Positions 50,501 to 59,718 are shown, counted from the first letter of the stretch. The stretch is DNA of 64,000 nt from CAYILR01 sp964364175 (GCA_964364175.1 CAYILR010000016.1:1-64000), one strand, 5' to 3'. Translations and numbers: made by a program. Notes: generated by a model not told the origin, from the sequence alone.

Positions 50501-51108
50501 TTGCTCCCAGAGCAGTGTATCAGTACTTTCGCGCCAGGAGCGAGGGCAACTCGGTCCACATTCTGAATTCTGATTCCAGCCAAGATATTGCGCTTTCGTT
50601 TCATTTTCCGCGTCAGCCAAAAGCCGATGGACTCTGCCTGGCCGACTACGTCCATCCAGCAGCAGACAACCTGGCCCTGTTTGTCACGAGCGTCGGCCAT
50701 GGAATTCGTGAACTGTCCGAGGAAATGAAAATCAAAGGTGACTACCTCAACTCTCACATCGTGCAGGCCCTGGCACTCGAATCTGCTGAGGCCTATGCTG
50801 AGCTGATGCATTCCCATATTCGAAAAAGCTGGGGATTCCCCGACGCACCTGAAATGACCCTAATGCAGCGATTCCAGGCCAAGTACACGGGCAAGCGCTA
50901 TTCTTTCGGCTATCCCGCATGCCCTCGCCTCGATGACCAGGCGCCTCTCTTCAAACTTCTCTCGCCCGAAAAAATTGGCGTACAACTCACCGATGGATTC
51001 ATGATGGACCCGGAAGCCAGCGTCTCTGCTATTGTTTTCCATCATCCACAAGCCAGTTATTTCTCGGTCGGAACCATGACCGAGCTTGCCGAAGAAAACC
51101 GGGTTTAA
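47584..51108 (+). CDS. metH: Cobalamin-dependent methionine synthase
   Basis: 1174 residues, close to the 1227 of the E. coli enzyme. Module order is complete: a homocysteine domain (zinc Cys in GLNCATGP and GGCCGTHPGHI), a methyltetrahydrofolate domain (GERTNIIGSAKFKRLI, DSTDPKVFELAL), the B12 cap and Rossmann domain with DVHDIG (729-734, axial His731) followed by GLSGLLVKS and GGAALSS, and an activation domain (FPRQPKADGLCLADYV, RYSFGYPACPRL). It transfers methyl from folate to homocysteine. Confidence 0.97.
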   Translation: MRTTPQRIQQLVDLFDKKIALIDGAMGTALQDLNLTAADFGGEELEGCNENLILTRPDVILSIHKKYFQAGCDIVETNTFGATPLVLGEYNLTDKAYEINVKAAQLARQAAAELSTPTQPRFVAGAIGPTTKAISVTGGVTFEELIEHFTVQARGLLDGGADYFLIETCQDTRNIKAALLAIDVVCKEAGITLPVAVSGTIEPMGTMLGGQSVEALYASLQHRDLLYLGLNCATGPEFMTDHIRSLSNLAKFRISCVPNAGLPDEHGCYLESPDMISAVMERFIQQGWLNMIGGCCGTHPGHIETLHRMRQGKKPRQIPTQSRSILSGVDFLEVTDELRPVIVGERTNIIGSAKFKRLITEGKLDEAAEIAKAQVKNGAHIVDICLANPDRNELEDMRNFLEQAIHKVRVPLMIDSTDPKVFELALTYCQGKAILNSINLEDGEERFDLVLPTAKQFGAAVVVGTIDDDPVQGMGISRERKLEIAERSYKLLTEKWGIAPEDIYWDPLVFPCGTGDAQYVGSAIETIEGLRLIKQRFPKTKTILGISNVSFGLPPHGREVMNSVFLYHCVQAGLDLAIVNSEKLKRFSTISEEEVRLTEDVLFNRGADPVAAFAAYFREKKPETSESERKKMPLEDRLARYIIEGTKDGLADDLNEMMKNHKPLAIINGPLMKGMDEVGRLFNANQLIVAEVLQSAEAMKAAVAHLEPFMEKTAASLRGTVLLATVKGDVHDIGKNLVEIILSNNGFKVVNLGIKVPPEKLVQAAREHRPDIIGLSGLLVKSAQMMVLTAEDLKQAGIITPILVGGAALSSNFVDRQISKAYNGTVAYASDAMNGLELAKTIVDPQRFEKFREELAIRRSQLQKASITISTSAPVEQKSRSAAISVLDRVPSPPDFDQHVVRSTSIEQIWKFINPLMLYGRHLGLKGGAVRLLEKAATDPVARRQAQEEDPRALQVWEAVQELMIKYRSTDTFAPRAVYQYFRARSEGNSVHILNSDSSQDIALSFHFPRQPKADGLCLADYVHPAADNLALFVTSVGHGIRELSEEMKIKGDYLNSHIVQALALESAEAYAELMHSHIRKSWGFPDAPEMTLMQRFQAKYTGKRYSFGYPACPRLDDQAPLFKLLSPEKIGVQLTDGFMMDPEASVSAIVFHHPQASYFSVGTMTELAEENRV

Positions 51109-51153
51109 GATTTTTTTGCTGGCCTCTTTGCAATCTCATGCTAACGAATCTCC

Positions 51154-51687
51154 ATGATTACAAAAATCCTCACCGTTGTAGGGCTACTTTTACTCACCCA
51201 TACATTCAGCAACACTCCAACATACGCTGCTGAAAAATCCTGCTTCACTGCTGATGGTAGTTATTACATTTTCACTTGGAGCATGAGAAAACCCGACGGT
51301 GCCATTCGATTCAAAATTGAATGCGACCAAATCGAAATCACCAACCTCAATCCCGGTTTCGAATCCACCGAAGTTTATCAGGCTAACCAAAAAACTTGCA
51401 TGACTGATGCTCATTCACTCGAAAGCTTTTCATGCACGACTTATATCCCGGGAGCTGAATCAGCCTTGTTAGAAATGACTCGAGAGTCTCACCGAAACAC
51501 CACCGCTGGCCCGATGAATTTCACAGCATTCTCGACTCTGGAAATTTCAAAAAATGTCGATTACACGGACGCACTCAGTGGGCACTATGTAACCCGAACC
51601 GAGGTGAACTATCCAGCGCACCCCGAGTACAACGACCGCTCTGAAACCATTCGCGAAATCGTTTACGGAAAGCGAAGACTCAAGTAG
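51154..51687 (+). CDS. Secreted protein of unknown function
   Basis: 177 residues with a signal peptide (MITKILTVVGLLLLTHTF, cleavage near TYAAEKS) and four Cys in the mature part that could form two disulfides. The rest is mainly beta. It ends 8 bp inside the convergent phoR gene. No family recognised. Confidence 0.75.
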   Translation: MITKILTVVGLLLLTHTFSNTPTYAAEKSCFTADGSYYIFTWSMRKPDGAIRFKIECDQIEITNLNPGFESTEVYQANQKTCMTDAHSLESFSCTTYIPGAESALLEMTRESHRNTTAGPMNFTAFSTLEISKNVDYTDALSGHYVTRTEVNYPAHPEYNDRSETIREIVYGKRRLK

Positions 51688-53050
51688 AAGGTCCAAAACA
51701 GCAAACAAACTCTGCGCCTTTGCCGAACTCGCTGTGTACTTCCACGCTGCCTCCATGAGCCAGCATGATGTGCTTCACGATTGCAAGGCCCAGGCCTGTT
51801 CCACCCATCTCGCGAGATCTGGCTTGATCTACACGGTAAAACCGCTCGAATAATCGAGCCTGATGCTCTGGCTCAATTCCGGGACCGTTATCCTTCACCG
51901 AAAGCAGGATTTTTTTCCCACTGACATCCTGCTTCCAAGTCACCTGAACTTGCCCCGCTTGGGGAATGTACTTGAGCGCGTTCCCGATCAGATTCACCAT
52001 GACCTGCTCAACACGACGAGGATCAGCCGTCACCACGCCAGCGCCACTGACAACATCTAAACTGATTTTTTGACCTTTTCCTCGGGCGATCTGCTCCAAC
52101 GACTGAATCACGTGCTCCGAAATTTCTCGGGTTTGAATTTCCTGCTTTTTCAATACTGAGTTCGACTCCAAGCTCGACAGATCCAAAAGGTCATTGATGA
52201 GATTCATCAACCGCCCGACGTTGCGATTGATGGCCGCTACGAAATCAGAAACAGATTCCATCCGTTGCTCTTTCACATCTTGGGTTAGTGTATCCGCATA
52301 CCCACGAATTGCTGTCAGCGGTGTCCTGAGTTCGTGAGATACATTGGCCACAAAATCAATCCGGATTTTTTCAGCGCGCTTCAGAGTCGTCACATCGTGA
52401 AAAATCCCCATGGCTCCGTAGATTTCTCCTGCTTTCTTTTTTCTCAGAGGCGCGATCGAACACTGGAAGTGGCGAGGCAGGTTTTCGCTGGCGAGATAAA
52501 TTTCCATCTCCACTCTCTGCGACTGGCCTGATGAAAATGCCGTTTGAAACGCATTCAAAACTTCAGGTGTGCGAAACCACTGCGTTAGGCGCCCCGGTTG
52601 CTTACGAGCTTTTGCGTCCCCGGAAAAAAGCGAGGCGAACTTCTCATTGGCGAAAAGACTATTCCCCTGGAGATCCACCGCCAGAACTGCGTCAGAAATC
52701 GAGCGAAGAAGAACCTTTAGCCCCTGGTGCTCCCGCAAAAGCTCTTCCTGCTTCTCCGTCAAAGCCTGGTGCATTTGATCGAGAGTCAATTCAAGCTCCA
52801 CCCATTCGGGAGCAGGATGAACAGCTGGGGCTCGAATTCCCTCTCCCAATTTTTTCGCTTTTTTCAAAAGAAGAGTCAGCGGAGTGAAAAACACTTTCCA
52901 TAAAATCGCTGATATCAACCAATAGATGATAAAAAACACCCCGACGCTCATCCAAAAGGATTCTTTGCCGTAGAGAATCAAAGCCCTCTCTGAAATCCAG
53001 AAGCCCAGCAAAATAACGACAGTCTGAACGCCCAGGAGCCGGAAGATCAC
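51680..53050 (-). CDS. phoR: PhoR-type sensor histidine kinase
   Basis: 456 residues: two helices at about 5-25 and 34-52 with almost no periplasmic loop, a PAS domain (about 110-230), the HisKA box FVANVSHELRTPL (His239), and the ATPase N, G1 and G2 boxes (NLIGNALKY, VKDNGPGI, GGTGLGLAIVKH). Minimal periplasmic sensing fits PhoR, which reads phosphate status through the Pst/PhoU complex. It overlaps phoB by 4 bp. Confidence 0.9.
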   Translation of the reverse strand: MIFRLLGVQTVVILLGFWISERALILYGKESFWMSVGVFFIIYWLISAILWKVFFTPLTLLLKKAKKLGEGIRAPAVHPAPEWVELELTLDQMHQALTEKQEELLREHQGLKVLLRSISDAVLAVDLQGNSLFANEKFASLFSGDAKARKQPGRLTQWFRTPEVLNAFQTAFSSGQSQRVEMEIYLASENLPRHFQCSIAPLRKKKAGEIYGAMGIFHDVTTLKRAEKIRIDFVANVSHELRTPLTAIRGYADTLTQDVKEQRMESVSDFVAAINRNVGRLMNLINDLLDLSSLESNSVLKKQEIQTREISEHVIQSLEQIARGKGQKISLDVVSGAGVVTADPRRVEQVMVNLIGNALKYIPQAGQVQVTWKQDVSGKKILLSVKDNGPGIEPEHQARLFERFYRVDQARSREMGGTGLGLAIVKHIMLAHGGSVEVHSEFGKGAEFVCCFGPST

Positions 53051-53799
53051 GCGCGCTGATCCTGAGTGCTGACTCGGTAACCCACCCCTCGAACAGTCTC
53101 AATCACATCCGCGCACGGTCCCATTTTTTTCCGAAGCCCAAAAACATGGGTGTCGATCGCTCGCTCGACGACTGCCACGCCAATTCCTTGCACAGCATCG
53201 ATCAGCTGATCTCGAGTCAAAACACGACCTCGATTTTGAACCAAGGTCAAAAGAAGCTTGTATTCTGATGGGGTCAATTGAAGCTGAGTGCTTCCACAAA
53301 ACGCTTCATAAGACTCCGTGTTCATTTTCAACTGCCCGATTTGCAAAATATTTTGTTGAACACCCGATGCACTGCTGGGCAAATTCCCGGTACTGCCCGC
53401 TTTATCCACTGCACGACGACACAGCGCCCGAACCCGAGCCATTAATATCGGAATATCAAAGGGTTTCACAACATAGTCATCCGCTCCCGCCTCAAGGCCC
53501 GCAACAATGTCTGTGGGCTCGCTGCGAGCGGTCACCATCAAAACAGGAATCTTCTGCGTCGGCGCATAGGCACGAACCTTTCGCAAGATCTCCAGCCCAC
53601 TCATCCCCGGAAGCATCCAGTCCAGAACCAGCAAATTCACAGACGTTTGTGCCAGCTTTTGCACCGCGCTCTCCGCATCTCCTGCGGTGTCGACCTCAAA
53701 TCCCTCACGACGCAAGTGCAAGCCAATCAGCTCGCGAATATCAGCCTCGTCTTCAACTACCAAAGCCTTAAATTTTTGTGGGCTCGTTTTTGTTTCCAT
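53047..53799 (-). CDS. phoB: PhoB-type response regulator
   Basis: 250 residues: a receiver domain with phospho-acceptor Asp60 in LLVLDWMLPGMSG, Thr in VTARSEP and Lys in DDYVVKPFD, and an OmpR/PhoB winged helix (LQLTPSEYKLLLTLVQNRGRVLTRDQL, RAIDTHVFGLRKKMG). The linker is somewhat longer than in E. coli PhoB. Its start lies 32 bp inside phoU. Confidence 0.92.
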   Translation of the reverse strand: METKTSPQKFKALVVEDEADIRELIGLHLRREGFEVDTAGDAESAVQKLAQTSVNLLVLDWMLPGMSGLEILRKVRAYAPTQKIPVLMVTARSEPTDIVAGLEAGADDYVVKPFDIPILMARVRALCRRAVDKAGSTGNLPSSASGVQQNILQIGQLKMNTESYEAFCGSTQLQLTPSEYKLLLTLVQNRGRVLTRDQLIDAVQGIGVAVVERAIDTHVFGLRKKMGPCADVIETVRGVGYRVSTQDQRA

Positions 53800-54445
53800 G
53801 TCGAATGTCCTCCCCGGTCATTGCAAAAATCACGTCCTCAGCGATGTTGGTCGCGTGATCGCCAATTCGCTCCAAATTTCTGGCTACGAGGATCAAATTC
53901 AAAGCTCGCTCAATAATCGACGGGTCCGCAACCATCTGTGAAATCAGCTCGCGAAAAATCTGATTCTTGTATGCATCCACAATATCGTCTCGACCCAATA
54001 CCTCCCGCGCCAAAAGAGTATCTCGTTTCACCAATGCATCCAGGCTGCCACGAACCATAATCCGCACCTGTTCCAACATCGGCTGCAGATCCTGCAAAGG
54101 CTTCAAAGCAGGCTCACGAATGTATCGCTTGCTATTGTGTGCAATATTGACGACCTGATCCCCCATTCGTTCCAGGTCAGCATTGATTTTGAGCATGGCT
54201 ACGATCAACCGTAGGTCTTTTGCCATCGGGGATTGGCGGGCCAAGAGATTCAGGCAAATCTCATCCACTCGAATATGGGACTGGTTGGTTTTTTTCTCCA
54301 ACTCATGAACTTTGTCGAACCGCTCGGCTTGTCTCTGCAAGAGCCCCACCGAAGCATGCTCGAGCGCACTTTCCACGCATCCGCCCATGGTCAAAATTTC
54401 GTCCTGTAGCGTTCTCAACTCTGTATCTAAATGTCGTTCCATCAA
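53768..54445 (-). CDS. phoU: Phosphate signalling regulator PhoU
   Basis: 225 residues, all-helical, with the two PhoU repeats showing the D-x-x-L and E-x2-L-x2-RQSPMAKDLRLIVAMLKINADLERMGDQ and NLILVARNLERIGDHATNIAEDVIF signatures. PhoU restrains PhoR kinase activity and Pst flux. It overlaps pstB by 4 bp. Confidence 0.95.
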   Translation of the reverse strand: MMERHLDTELRTLQDEILTMGGCVESALEHASVGLLQRQAERFDKVHELEKKTNQSHIRVDEICLNLLARQSPMAKDLRLIVAMLKINADLERMGDQVVNIAHNSKRYIREPALKPLQDLQPMLEQVRIMVRGSLDALVKRDTLLAREVLGRDDIVDAYKNQIFRELISQMVADPSIIERALNLILVARNLERIGDHATNIAEDVIFAMTGEDIRHGNKNEPTKI

Positions 54446-55197
54446 CCAAATCTCCCCGTAATATATTGCTCAGTTCGCGTATCTGTTGGCGTCGTAAAAA
54501 TTTTGGAAGTTTCAGAAACTTCAACCAATTCACCCAAAAGAAAAAACGCCGTCGTATTCGAAATCCGTGCTGCCTGCTGCATATTGTGAGTCACAATCAC
54601 AACCGTGACTTCCTTACACAATTCGAAAATCAATTCTTCAATTTTCGCTGTAGAAATCGGATCGAGTGCGCTGGTCGGTTCATCCATCAGCAAGACATCC
54701 GGCTTGACGGCCAACGCACGTGCAATACAGAGACGTTGTTGCTGGCCGCCTGACAAGCTGGTCCCGGCTTGATGCAGCTTATCTTTGACCTCGCCCCAAA
54801 GAGCAGCTTGTTTCAGTGATTGTTCCGCAACTTCCTGTAATTGGGCACGCGAATATCCGCCCGCCAACTGCAAACCCGCCACCACGTTTTCAAAAATACT
54901 CATCGCCGGAAATGGATTGGGCTTCTGAAAAACCATCCCGATCTTGCGCCGAACCATGACTAAATCCTGCCCACGAGCGTAGATGTTCTTACCCCGCAGC
55001 AGAACCTGACCTTCCATCCGGGCTCCGATGACCTCCTCATGCAGACGATTCATACATCTCAGAAAAGTCGATTTTCCACAGCCAGAAGGTCCAATCAAAG
55101 CACTCACCGTTTTCTCGGGAAACGAAAGAGAAACGTCCTTCACCGCCAGGTGATTTCCAAACCATGCACTGATGCCGTGAGCCTCAAGAATTGCCAT
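54442..55197 (-). CDS. pstB: Phosphate ABC transporter ATPase PstB
   Basis: 251 residues from the ATG at 55197 (MAILEAHGISAWFGNHLAVKD); ATG at 55236 would add 13. Walker A GPSGCGKST, RKIGMVFQKPNPFPAMSIFENV, LSGGQQQRLCIARALAVKPDVLLMDEPTSALDP and VTHNMQQAARIS are PstB hallmarks. The usual partner genes pstS, pstC and pstA are not upstream; tyrS is transcribed divergently. Confidence 0.95.
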   Translation of the reverse strand: MAILEAHGISAWFGNHLAVKDVSLSFPEKTVSALIGPSGCGKSTFLRCMNRLHEEVIGARMEGQVLLRGKNIYARGQDLVMVRRKIGMVFQKPNPFPAMSIFENVVAGLQLAGGYSRAQLQEVAEQSLKQAALWGEVKDKLHQAGTSLSGGQQQRLCIARALAVKPDVLLMDEPTSALDPISTAKIEELIFELCKEVTVVIVTHNMQQAARISNTTAFFLLGELVEVSETSKIFTTPTDTRTEQYITGRFG

Positions 55198-55233
55198 CCG
55201 AGTCGTATACCATCTTGAAACGATTCCTCTCGT

Positions 55234-55261
55234 CAAGATTTCTTTAGAGTGATAAATCTTG
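55234..55261. promoter_or_regulatory. Inverted repeat between pstB and tyrS
   Basis: CAAGATTT and AAATCTTG, 8-bp arms 12 bp apart, immediately before the tyrS ATG and upstream of pstB. It could be an operator serving either divergent gene. Confidence 0.35.
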
Positions 55262-55265
55262 CCTC

Positions 55266-56567
55266 ATGAGCACTTCGTTCTTTCAAGAGCTTCAAGCCCG
55301 CGGCTTGGTTCAGCAAACCACCTCACCTGACCTCGAAAAAAATCTCAATACCGGACGTCTGACCCTCTATGCAGGGTTTGATCCCACGTCCGACAGCCTC
55401 CACATCGGCAGCCTGCTGCCTCTTCTCACTCTTCGACGCTTCCAGAAGGCCGGCCATTCCGTCATCGCTGTCATCGGGGGTGCCACCGGAATGATCGGTG
55501 ACCCGAGCGGCAAAGCTCAAGAGCGATCCCTCATGACCGATGCTCAAATCGACGCCAATCTCCAGGGCATCAAAAGAGTGATCACCCGATTTTTGGACCT
55601 CGAAGGTCCTCGCCCGGCTGTCGTCACCAACAACAGCGATTGGTTTAAAAACCTCACTTTCGTGGATTTTCTCCGCGATATCGGCAAACATTTCACCGTT
55701 AACTACATGATGGCCAAGGAATCTGTTCGAGCTCGCCTCGAAGATCGCGAGCACGGGATTTCTTTTACTGAGTTTTCGTACATGTTGCTTCAGTCCTACG
55801 ACTTCCTTCACCTTCACAAAACTCGAGGGTGCCGGTTGCAGATGGGTGGATCCGACCAATGGGGGAACATCACGGCAGGCGTCGAACTCATCCGGCGCAT
55901 GCGCGCTGCGAACGGAATCGAAGCCACAGAAGAAAACGAAGTTTTTGGGATGACTCACCCACTGGTTACCAAATCCGACGGCAGCAAATTTGGTAAGTCC
56001 GAGCAAGGCAATGTTTGGTTGTCGGCCGACAAGACCTCGCCGTACAAGTTATTTCAATTCCTCGTTCAAACCTCGGACGAGGACGTTGTGAAATTTTTAA
56101 ATTATTTTACTTTCCTCAGTCTGGAGCAGATTGCGGCACTTGTAGAATCCTCCAAAACCTCTCCAGAAAAGCGAGAAGCACAAAAAACACTCGCGCAAGA
56201 AGTCGTGCGATTGGTTCACGGAGAGGATGAGCTTAAAAAAGCAGAGGCCGCATCTCAGGCGCTCTTTGGGCAGGAAATCAAAACTCTCGATGCAAAAACT
56301 CTGAAAGATGTTTTTTCTGAAGCTCCTAGCGTCGAAAAGGACAAAGCTGCTTTGAGCGGATATACTTTGATCGATGCCCTAGTGGATACTGGCCTGTTCT
56401 CCTCCAAAGGAGCCGCCCGCAAGGAAATCCCTGCCGGTGGAATCTACATCAACAACGAACGATGCAATGATCCTGCAGCAATCCTGAAGCCAGAGCACCT
56501 GATAGCCGGATCATGTGTTGTCCTGCGCAAGGGCAAACGCAACTACGCGCTCATTCGGTTTACTTAG
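55266..56567 (+). CDS. tyrS: Tyrosyl-tRNA synthetase
   Basis: 433 residues. The class I HIGH motif is HIGS in DPTSDSLHIGSLLPLL, the tyrosine pocket segments QSYDFLHLHKTRGCRLQMGGSDQWGNI are intact, and the KMSKS loop is KFGKS. A C-terminal S4 RNA-binding domain (SSKGAARKEIPAGGIYINNERC) completes it. It ends 4 bp inside the convergent HNH gene. Confidence 0.96.
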   Translation: MSTSFFQELQARGLVQQTTSPDLEKNLNTGRLTLYAGFDPTSDSLHIGSLLPLLTLRRFQKAGHSVIAVIGGATGMIGDPSGKAQERSLMTDAQIDANLQGIKRVITRFLDLEGPRPAVVTNNSDWFKNLTFVDFLRDIGKHFTVNYMMAKESVRARLEDREHGISFTEFSYMLLQSYDFLHLHKTRGCRLQMGGSDQWGNITAGVELIRRMRAANGIEATEENEVFGMTHPLVTKSDGSKFGKSEQGNVWLSADKTSPYKLFQFLVQTSDEDVVKFLNYFTFLSLEQIAALVESSKTSPEKREAQKTLAQEVVRLVHGEDELKKAEAASQALFGQEIKTLDAKTLKDVFSEAPSVEKDKAALSGYTLIDALVDTGLFSSKGAARKEIPAGGIYINNERCNDPAAILKPEHLIAGSCVVLRKGKRNYALIRFT

Positions 56568-57532
56568 AAATAATTCCAATAGCTGCTGATTTTTTTTGCA
56601 CCAAAATCCCGAATCGTCTTCGACCGATGGTGTGAAGAGCAAAGAAGTTGTAAATTCTCGAGCGCGTTCGAACCGTTTCGAGCAAACGGCAGCCGGTGAT
56701 CCACTTGAAGTGCAAATTTTGAGGTGCAGCGATGACCTGTGAGCGGATCTCGGTATTGGCAGTGGCCTTGTGCGTGGAGCCAGAGTTGTTTTTTTACGGT
56801 GGAGGGGATGTATCTAGAATTTTCAATCAGCTTCGGCGCCGAAGCTGTGGAAGCTATCTCCGGAGTTTTCTCTTCCTGTTTTTGAGGAGCACGCGTTTTC
56901 TTTTGAGCAGGATCCAGCTTTTGCACCGCAAGCTGAGTGATCATTTCGAGAACCTCCCCATAACCCCCTCCCGAAAGCTGATGAGCCAGTAAATCCCTGA
57001 GAACATCCAACTGCTCCATGCACTCTTTCGAGATCGTCAGACGAAGCTCCACTTTTTCCTCGGAGAGAGGCTTCACTCGATCCGGTTTAGGAAGTTCACC
57101 CCCAGATTTCACGGCCAAGATCGTTTCCGTTTCGCGATAAGATTTTCCTTGAACGAGCTCGAGTAGGTCTTTCTTTTCCTCAAGCGAATAAGTTTTATCT
57201 TCCTGAAACTGCTGATTAAAGAAAACTTGAACCCGACTTGCAGCGGAAAGCGAGAGCTCTCCTGTTTCTAGTTTTCGTTTCACTTCCGGCAAATCACGAA
57301 CGAGCTGCATACTTTTAATTCGACGGTGAGCGGAGCCATCACTGTATTTCAGTTCATCAACCAAGTATTCATGAAGCGATCCATAACCACGAAGCTTGTG
57401 CAACTCACGCCGCTCGATCTCCCGAAGGTGATCTAGAAAAAGAACTTCTTTGTTTCTAATTTCAATCGCGAGCTGAGCGGTTTGATTCCAAAGTTCTGCG
57501 TTGGAAAGCTGCGAAATCGAGATATTTTTCAT
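56564..57532 (-). CDS. HNH endonuclease family protein
   Basis: 322 residues. The N-terminal half is helical (ELHKLRGYGSLHEYLVDELKYSDGSAHRRI) as in DUF222-associated nucleases. A Lys/Gln/Pro linker follows, and a C-terminal zinc-supported HNH domain: CQYRDPLTGHRC, VDHRLPFARNGSNALENLQLLCSSHHR. The DH and HH residues and four Cys are present. These proteins occur in multiple copies in some predatory bacteria; their substrate is unclear. No modification or restriction partner adjoins it. Confidence 0.85.
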   Translation of the reverse strand: MKNISISQLSNAELWNQTAQLAIEIRNKEVLFLDHLREIERRELHKLRGYGSLHEYLVDELKYSDGSAHRRIKSMQLVRDLPEVKRKLETGELSLSAASRVQVFFNQQFQEDKTYSLEEKKDLLELVQGKSYRETETILAVKSGGELPKPDRVKPLSEEKVELRLTISKECMEQLDVLRDLLAHQLSGGGYGEVLEMITQLAVQKLDPAQKKTRAPQKQEEKTPEIASTASAPKLIENSRYIPSTVKKQLWLHAQGHCQYRDPLTGHRCTSKFALQVDHRLPFARNGSNALENLQLLCSSHHRSKTIRDFGAKKISSYWNYF

Positions 57533-57656
57533 TAGAAAATTCTATCTCGATTATTGTCAAAAACAACTTAAAAACAGATGGTTTAGTAAAAATATTTTTT
57601 AATCTCTATTCTACACGACAGGGCGAAAATCCGACTTAGATATCCATTCTAAAAGA

Positions 57657-59705
57657 TCAAAATTCATCCGCCAGTCGAGCGCCCTGGCCAATCGCGCGCA
57701 GAGCATCCAGCTCCGAAGCTTCATCCGCACCGCCAATCAGATGGACTGAAATTTTTGCAGCAACCAACTCATCCTGCAAGGCACGCAAAGGCTCCTGGCC
57801 TGCGCAAATTACGACGTGCTCCACATCCAGCACACCCGGCTTTTGCTCAGCATCCAGATAATGCAATCCGCTGTCATCCACTTTGACGTAAGTCACCCCG
57901 CTCAGCTGAACCACGCCCTTGTCCTTGACGGATGCGCGATGAATCCAGCCTGTGGTTTTTCCGAGGCCGTCGCCCTGTTTTCCTTTTTTCCTCTGCATCA
58001 AATAGACTTTTCTGGGGGATGGATGAATTTTTCTGGAAATTTTTTCGATACCGCCTCGTGCTTGAAACTGCGGATCGATTCCCCAATTCTTGTAGAACTC
58101 CTGAAAATCCAAACTCATCGGTTTTTTTTCGGACGGACCTTCGTGAGTCAAATACTCTGCCACATCAAATCCAATTCCACCCGCTCCAACGATCGCAACG
58201 GATTTGCCCACTTTTTTTCGTCCACTGACAACGTCGTGGTAAAACAAAACTTTCGAATGCTGAATTCCTTCGATCGGAGGAACTCGCGGAACCACACCCG
58301 TCGCCAAAATCACTTCATCAAATTTTTCTGCGATCAACTCAGCCGCCGTGGCTTTGTGATTCAATTTTAGATTCACTCCAGTCAATTCCACCTGACGACC
58401 GAAATACCGGATCGTTTCCTGGAACTCTTCCTTGCCTGGAATTCGCTTGGCCAGATTAAACTGCCCACCTACTTCGCTCGATGCCTCAAATAAAGTCACT
58501 CGATGACCTTTTTTGGCTGCAACCGTCGCGAAAGAAAGCCCAGCCGGACCCGCACCCACCACCGCAATTTTTTTAGCGGAGGCCGTCGGCAGGTACTTCA
58601 GCTCCGTCTCAAACCCACCCCGTGGATTCACCAGACAAGTAATCGTCTTCCGCTTGAAAACATAATCCAAGCAAGCCTGGTTACACGCAATGCAAGTATT
58701 AATCTCATCGGCACGTTGAGTTTGCGCTTTGACGACAAAATCCGGATCCGCCAGCAGCGGCCTCGCCATCGAAACCATGTCCGCATCCCCGCGAGCCAAA
58801 ATCTCTTCGGCGACTTCCGGTGTATTGATTCGGTTAGAGGTAATCACAGGAATTTTGAGTTCCGATCGAATTTTGTGTGTCACGGAGCTGAACGCAGCCC
58901 GGGGAACTGATGTTGCAATGGTGGGAATCCGAGCTTCGTGCCACCCGATTCCAGTATTGATCAGTGTCGCTCCCGCTGCCTCGACTTTCTTACCCAAAGC
59001 AACGACCTCGCTCCAATCACTGCCGCCTTCGACCAGATCCAGCATCGAGAGCCGATAGATGATGATGAAATCTCGTCCTAGCTTTTCTCGAGTCCGTCGC
59101 ACAATCTCCAAAGGAAATCGAATCCGATTCTCGAAACTTCCACCCCATCGGTCTTTGCGATGGTTCGTTCGCGCGGCAATGAATTCGCTCAGCAAATAGC
59201 CCTCAGAACCCATGATCTCGACACCATCGTATCCGGCTCGTCGCGATAGCTCGGCACATCGAACAAAATCCCGAATGGTGCGTTCAATCCCTCGCTCAGA
59301 GAGCGCGCGGGGTTTAAATAGGCTGATGGGTGACTGGATGGCCGATGGGGCAACTGCAAATGGATGATACCCGTACCGCCCCGAGTGCAAAATCTGCAAA
59401 GCAATTTTTCCACCTTCACGGTGTACTGCCTCGGTGATCTTGCGGTGCTTACCCACATGCCAAGGAAAACTCAGTCGAGACGAGAGCGGAGAAACCCAGC
59501 CCTCGATATTGGGGGCAATCCCCCCCGTCACAATCAATCCGACTCCACCGCGAGCTCGCTCGGCATAGAAAGCCGCCAGCCGATCGAACCCACCCTTGGA
59601 CTCCTCGAGCCCGGTGTGCATCGACCCCATCAGGACGCGGTTTTTCAGAGTGGTAAATCCAAGATCGAGAGGCTTGAGTAAATTCGGATAGGATTGAGTC
59701 GGCAT
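57657..59705 (-). CDS. 2,4-dienoyl-CoA reductase-like flavoenzyme (FadH family)
   Basis: 682 residues in FadH order: a TIM-barrel FMN domain (PLDLGFTTLKNRVLMGSMHTG, GYDGVEIMGSEGYL), the 4Fe-4S cysteines C-x2-C-x3-C-x11-C in CIACNQAC...CLVNP, then FAD and NADPH Rossmann domains (VVGAGPAGLSFA, AIVGAGGIGFDVAEYL). FadH reduces 2,4-dienoyl-CoA from unsaturated fatty-acid beta-oxidation; related NADH:flavin oxidoreductases use other enones. Confidence 0.92.
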   Translation of the reverse strand: MPTQSYPNLLKPLDLGFTTLKNRVLMGSMHTGLEESKGGFDRLAAFYAERARGGVGLIVTGGIAPNIEGWVSPLSSRLSFPWHVGKHRKITEAVHREGGKIALQILHSGRYGYHPFAVAPSAIQSPISLFKPRALSERGIERTIRDFVRCAELSRRAGYDGVEIMGSEGYLLSEFIAARTNHRKDRWGGSFENRIRFPLEIVRRTREKLGRDFIIIYRLSMLDLVEGGSDWSEVVALGKKVEAAGATLINTGIGWHEARIPTIATSVPRAAFSSVTHKIRSELKIPVITSNRINTPEVAEEILARGDADMVSMARPLLADPDFVVKAQTQRADEINTCIACNQACLDYVFKRKTITCLVNPRGGFETELKYLPTASAKKIAVVGAGPAGLSFATVAAKKGHRVTLFEASSEVGGQFNLAKRIPGKEEFQETIRYFGRQVELTGVNLKLNHKATAAELIAEKFDEVILATGVVPRVPPIEGIQHSKVLFYHDVVSGRKKVGKSVAIVGAGGIGFDVAEYLTHEGPSEKKPMSLDFQEFYKNWGIDPQFQARGGIEKISRKIHPSPRKVYLMQRKKGKQGDGLGKTTGWIHRASVKDKGVVQLSGVTYVKVDDSGLHYLDAEQKPGVLDVEHVVICAGQEPLRALQDELVAAKISVHLIGGADEASELDALRAIGQGARLADEF

Positions 59706-59718
59706 TTCTTATTCTATC

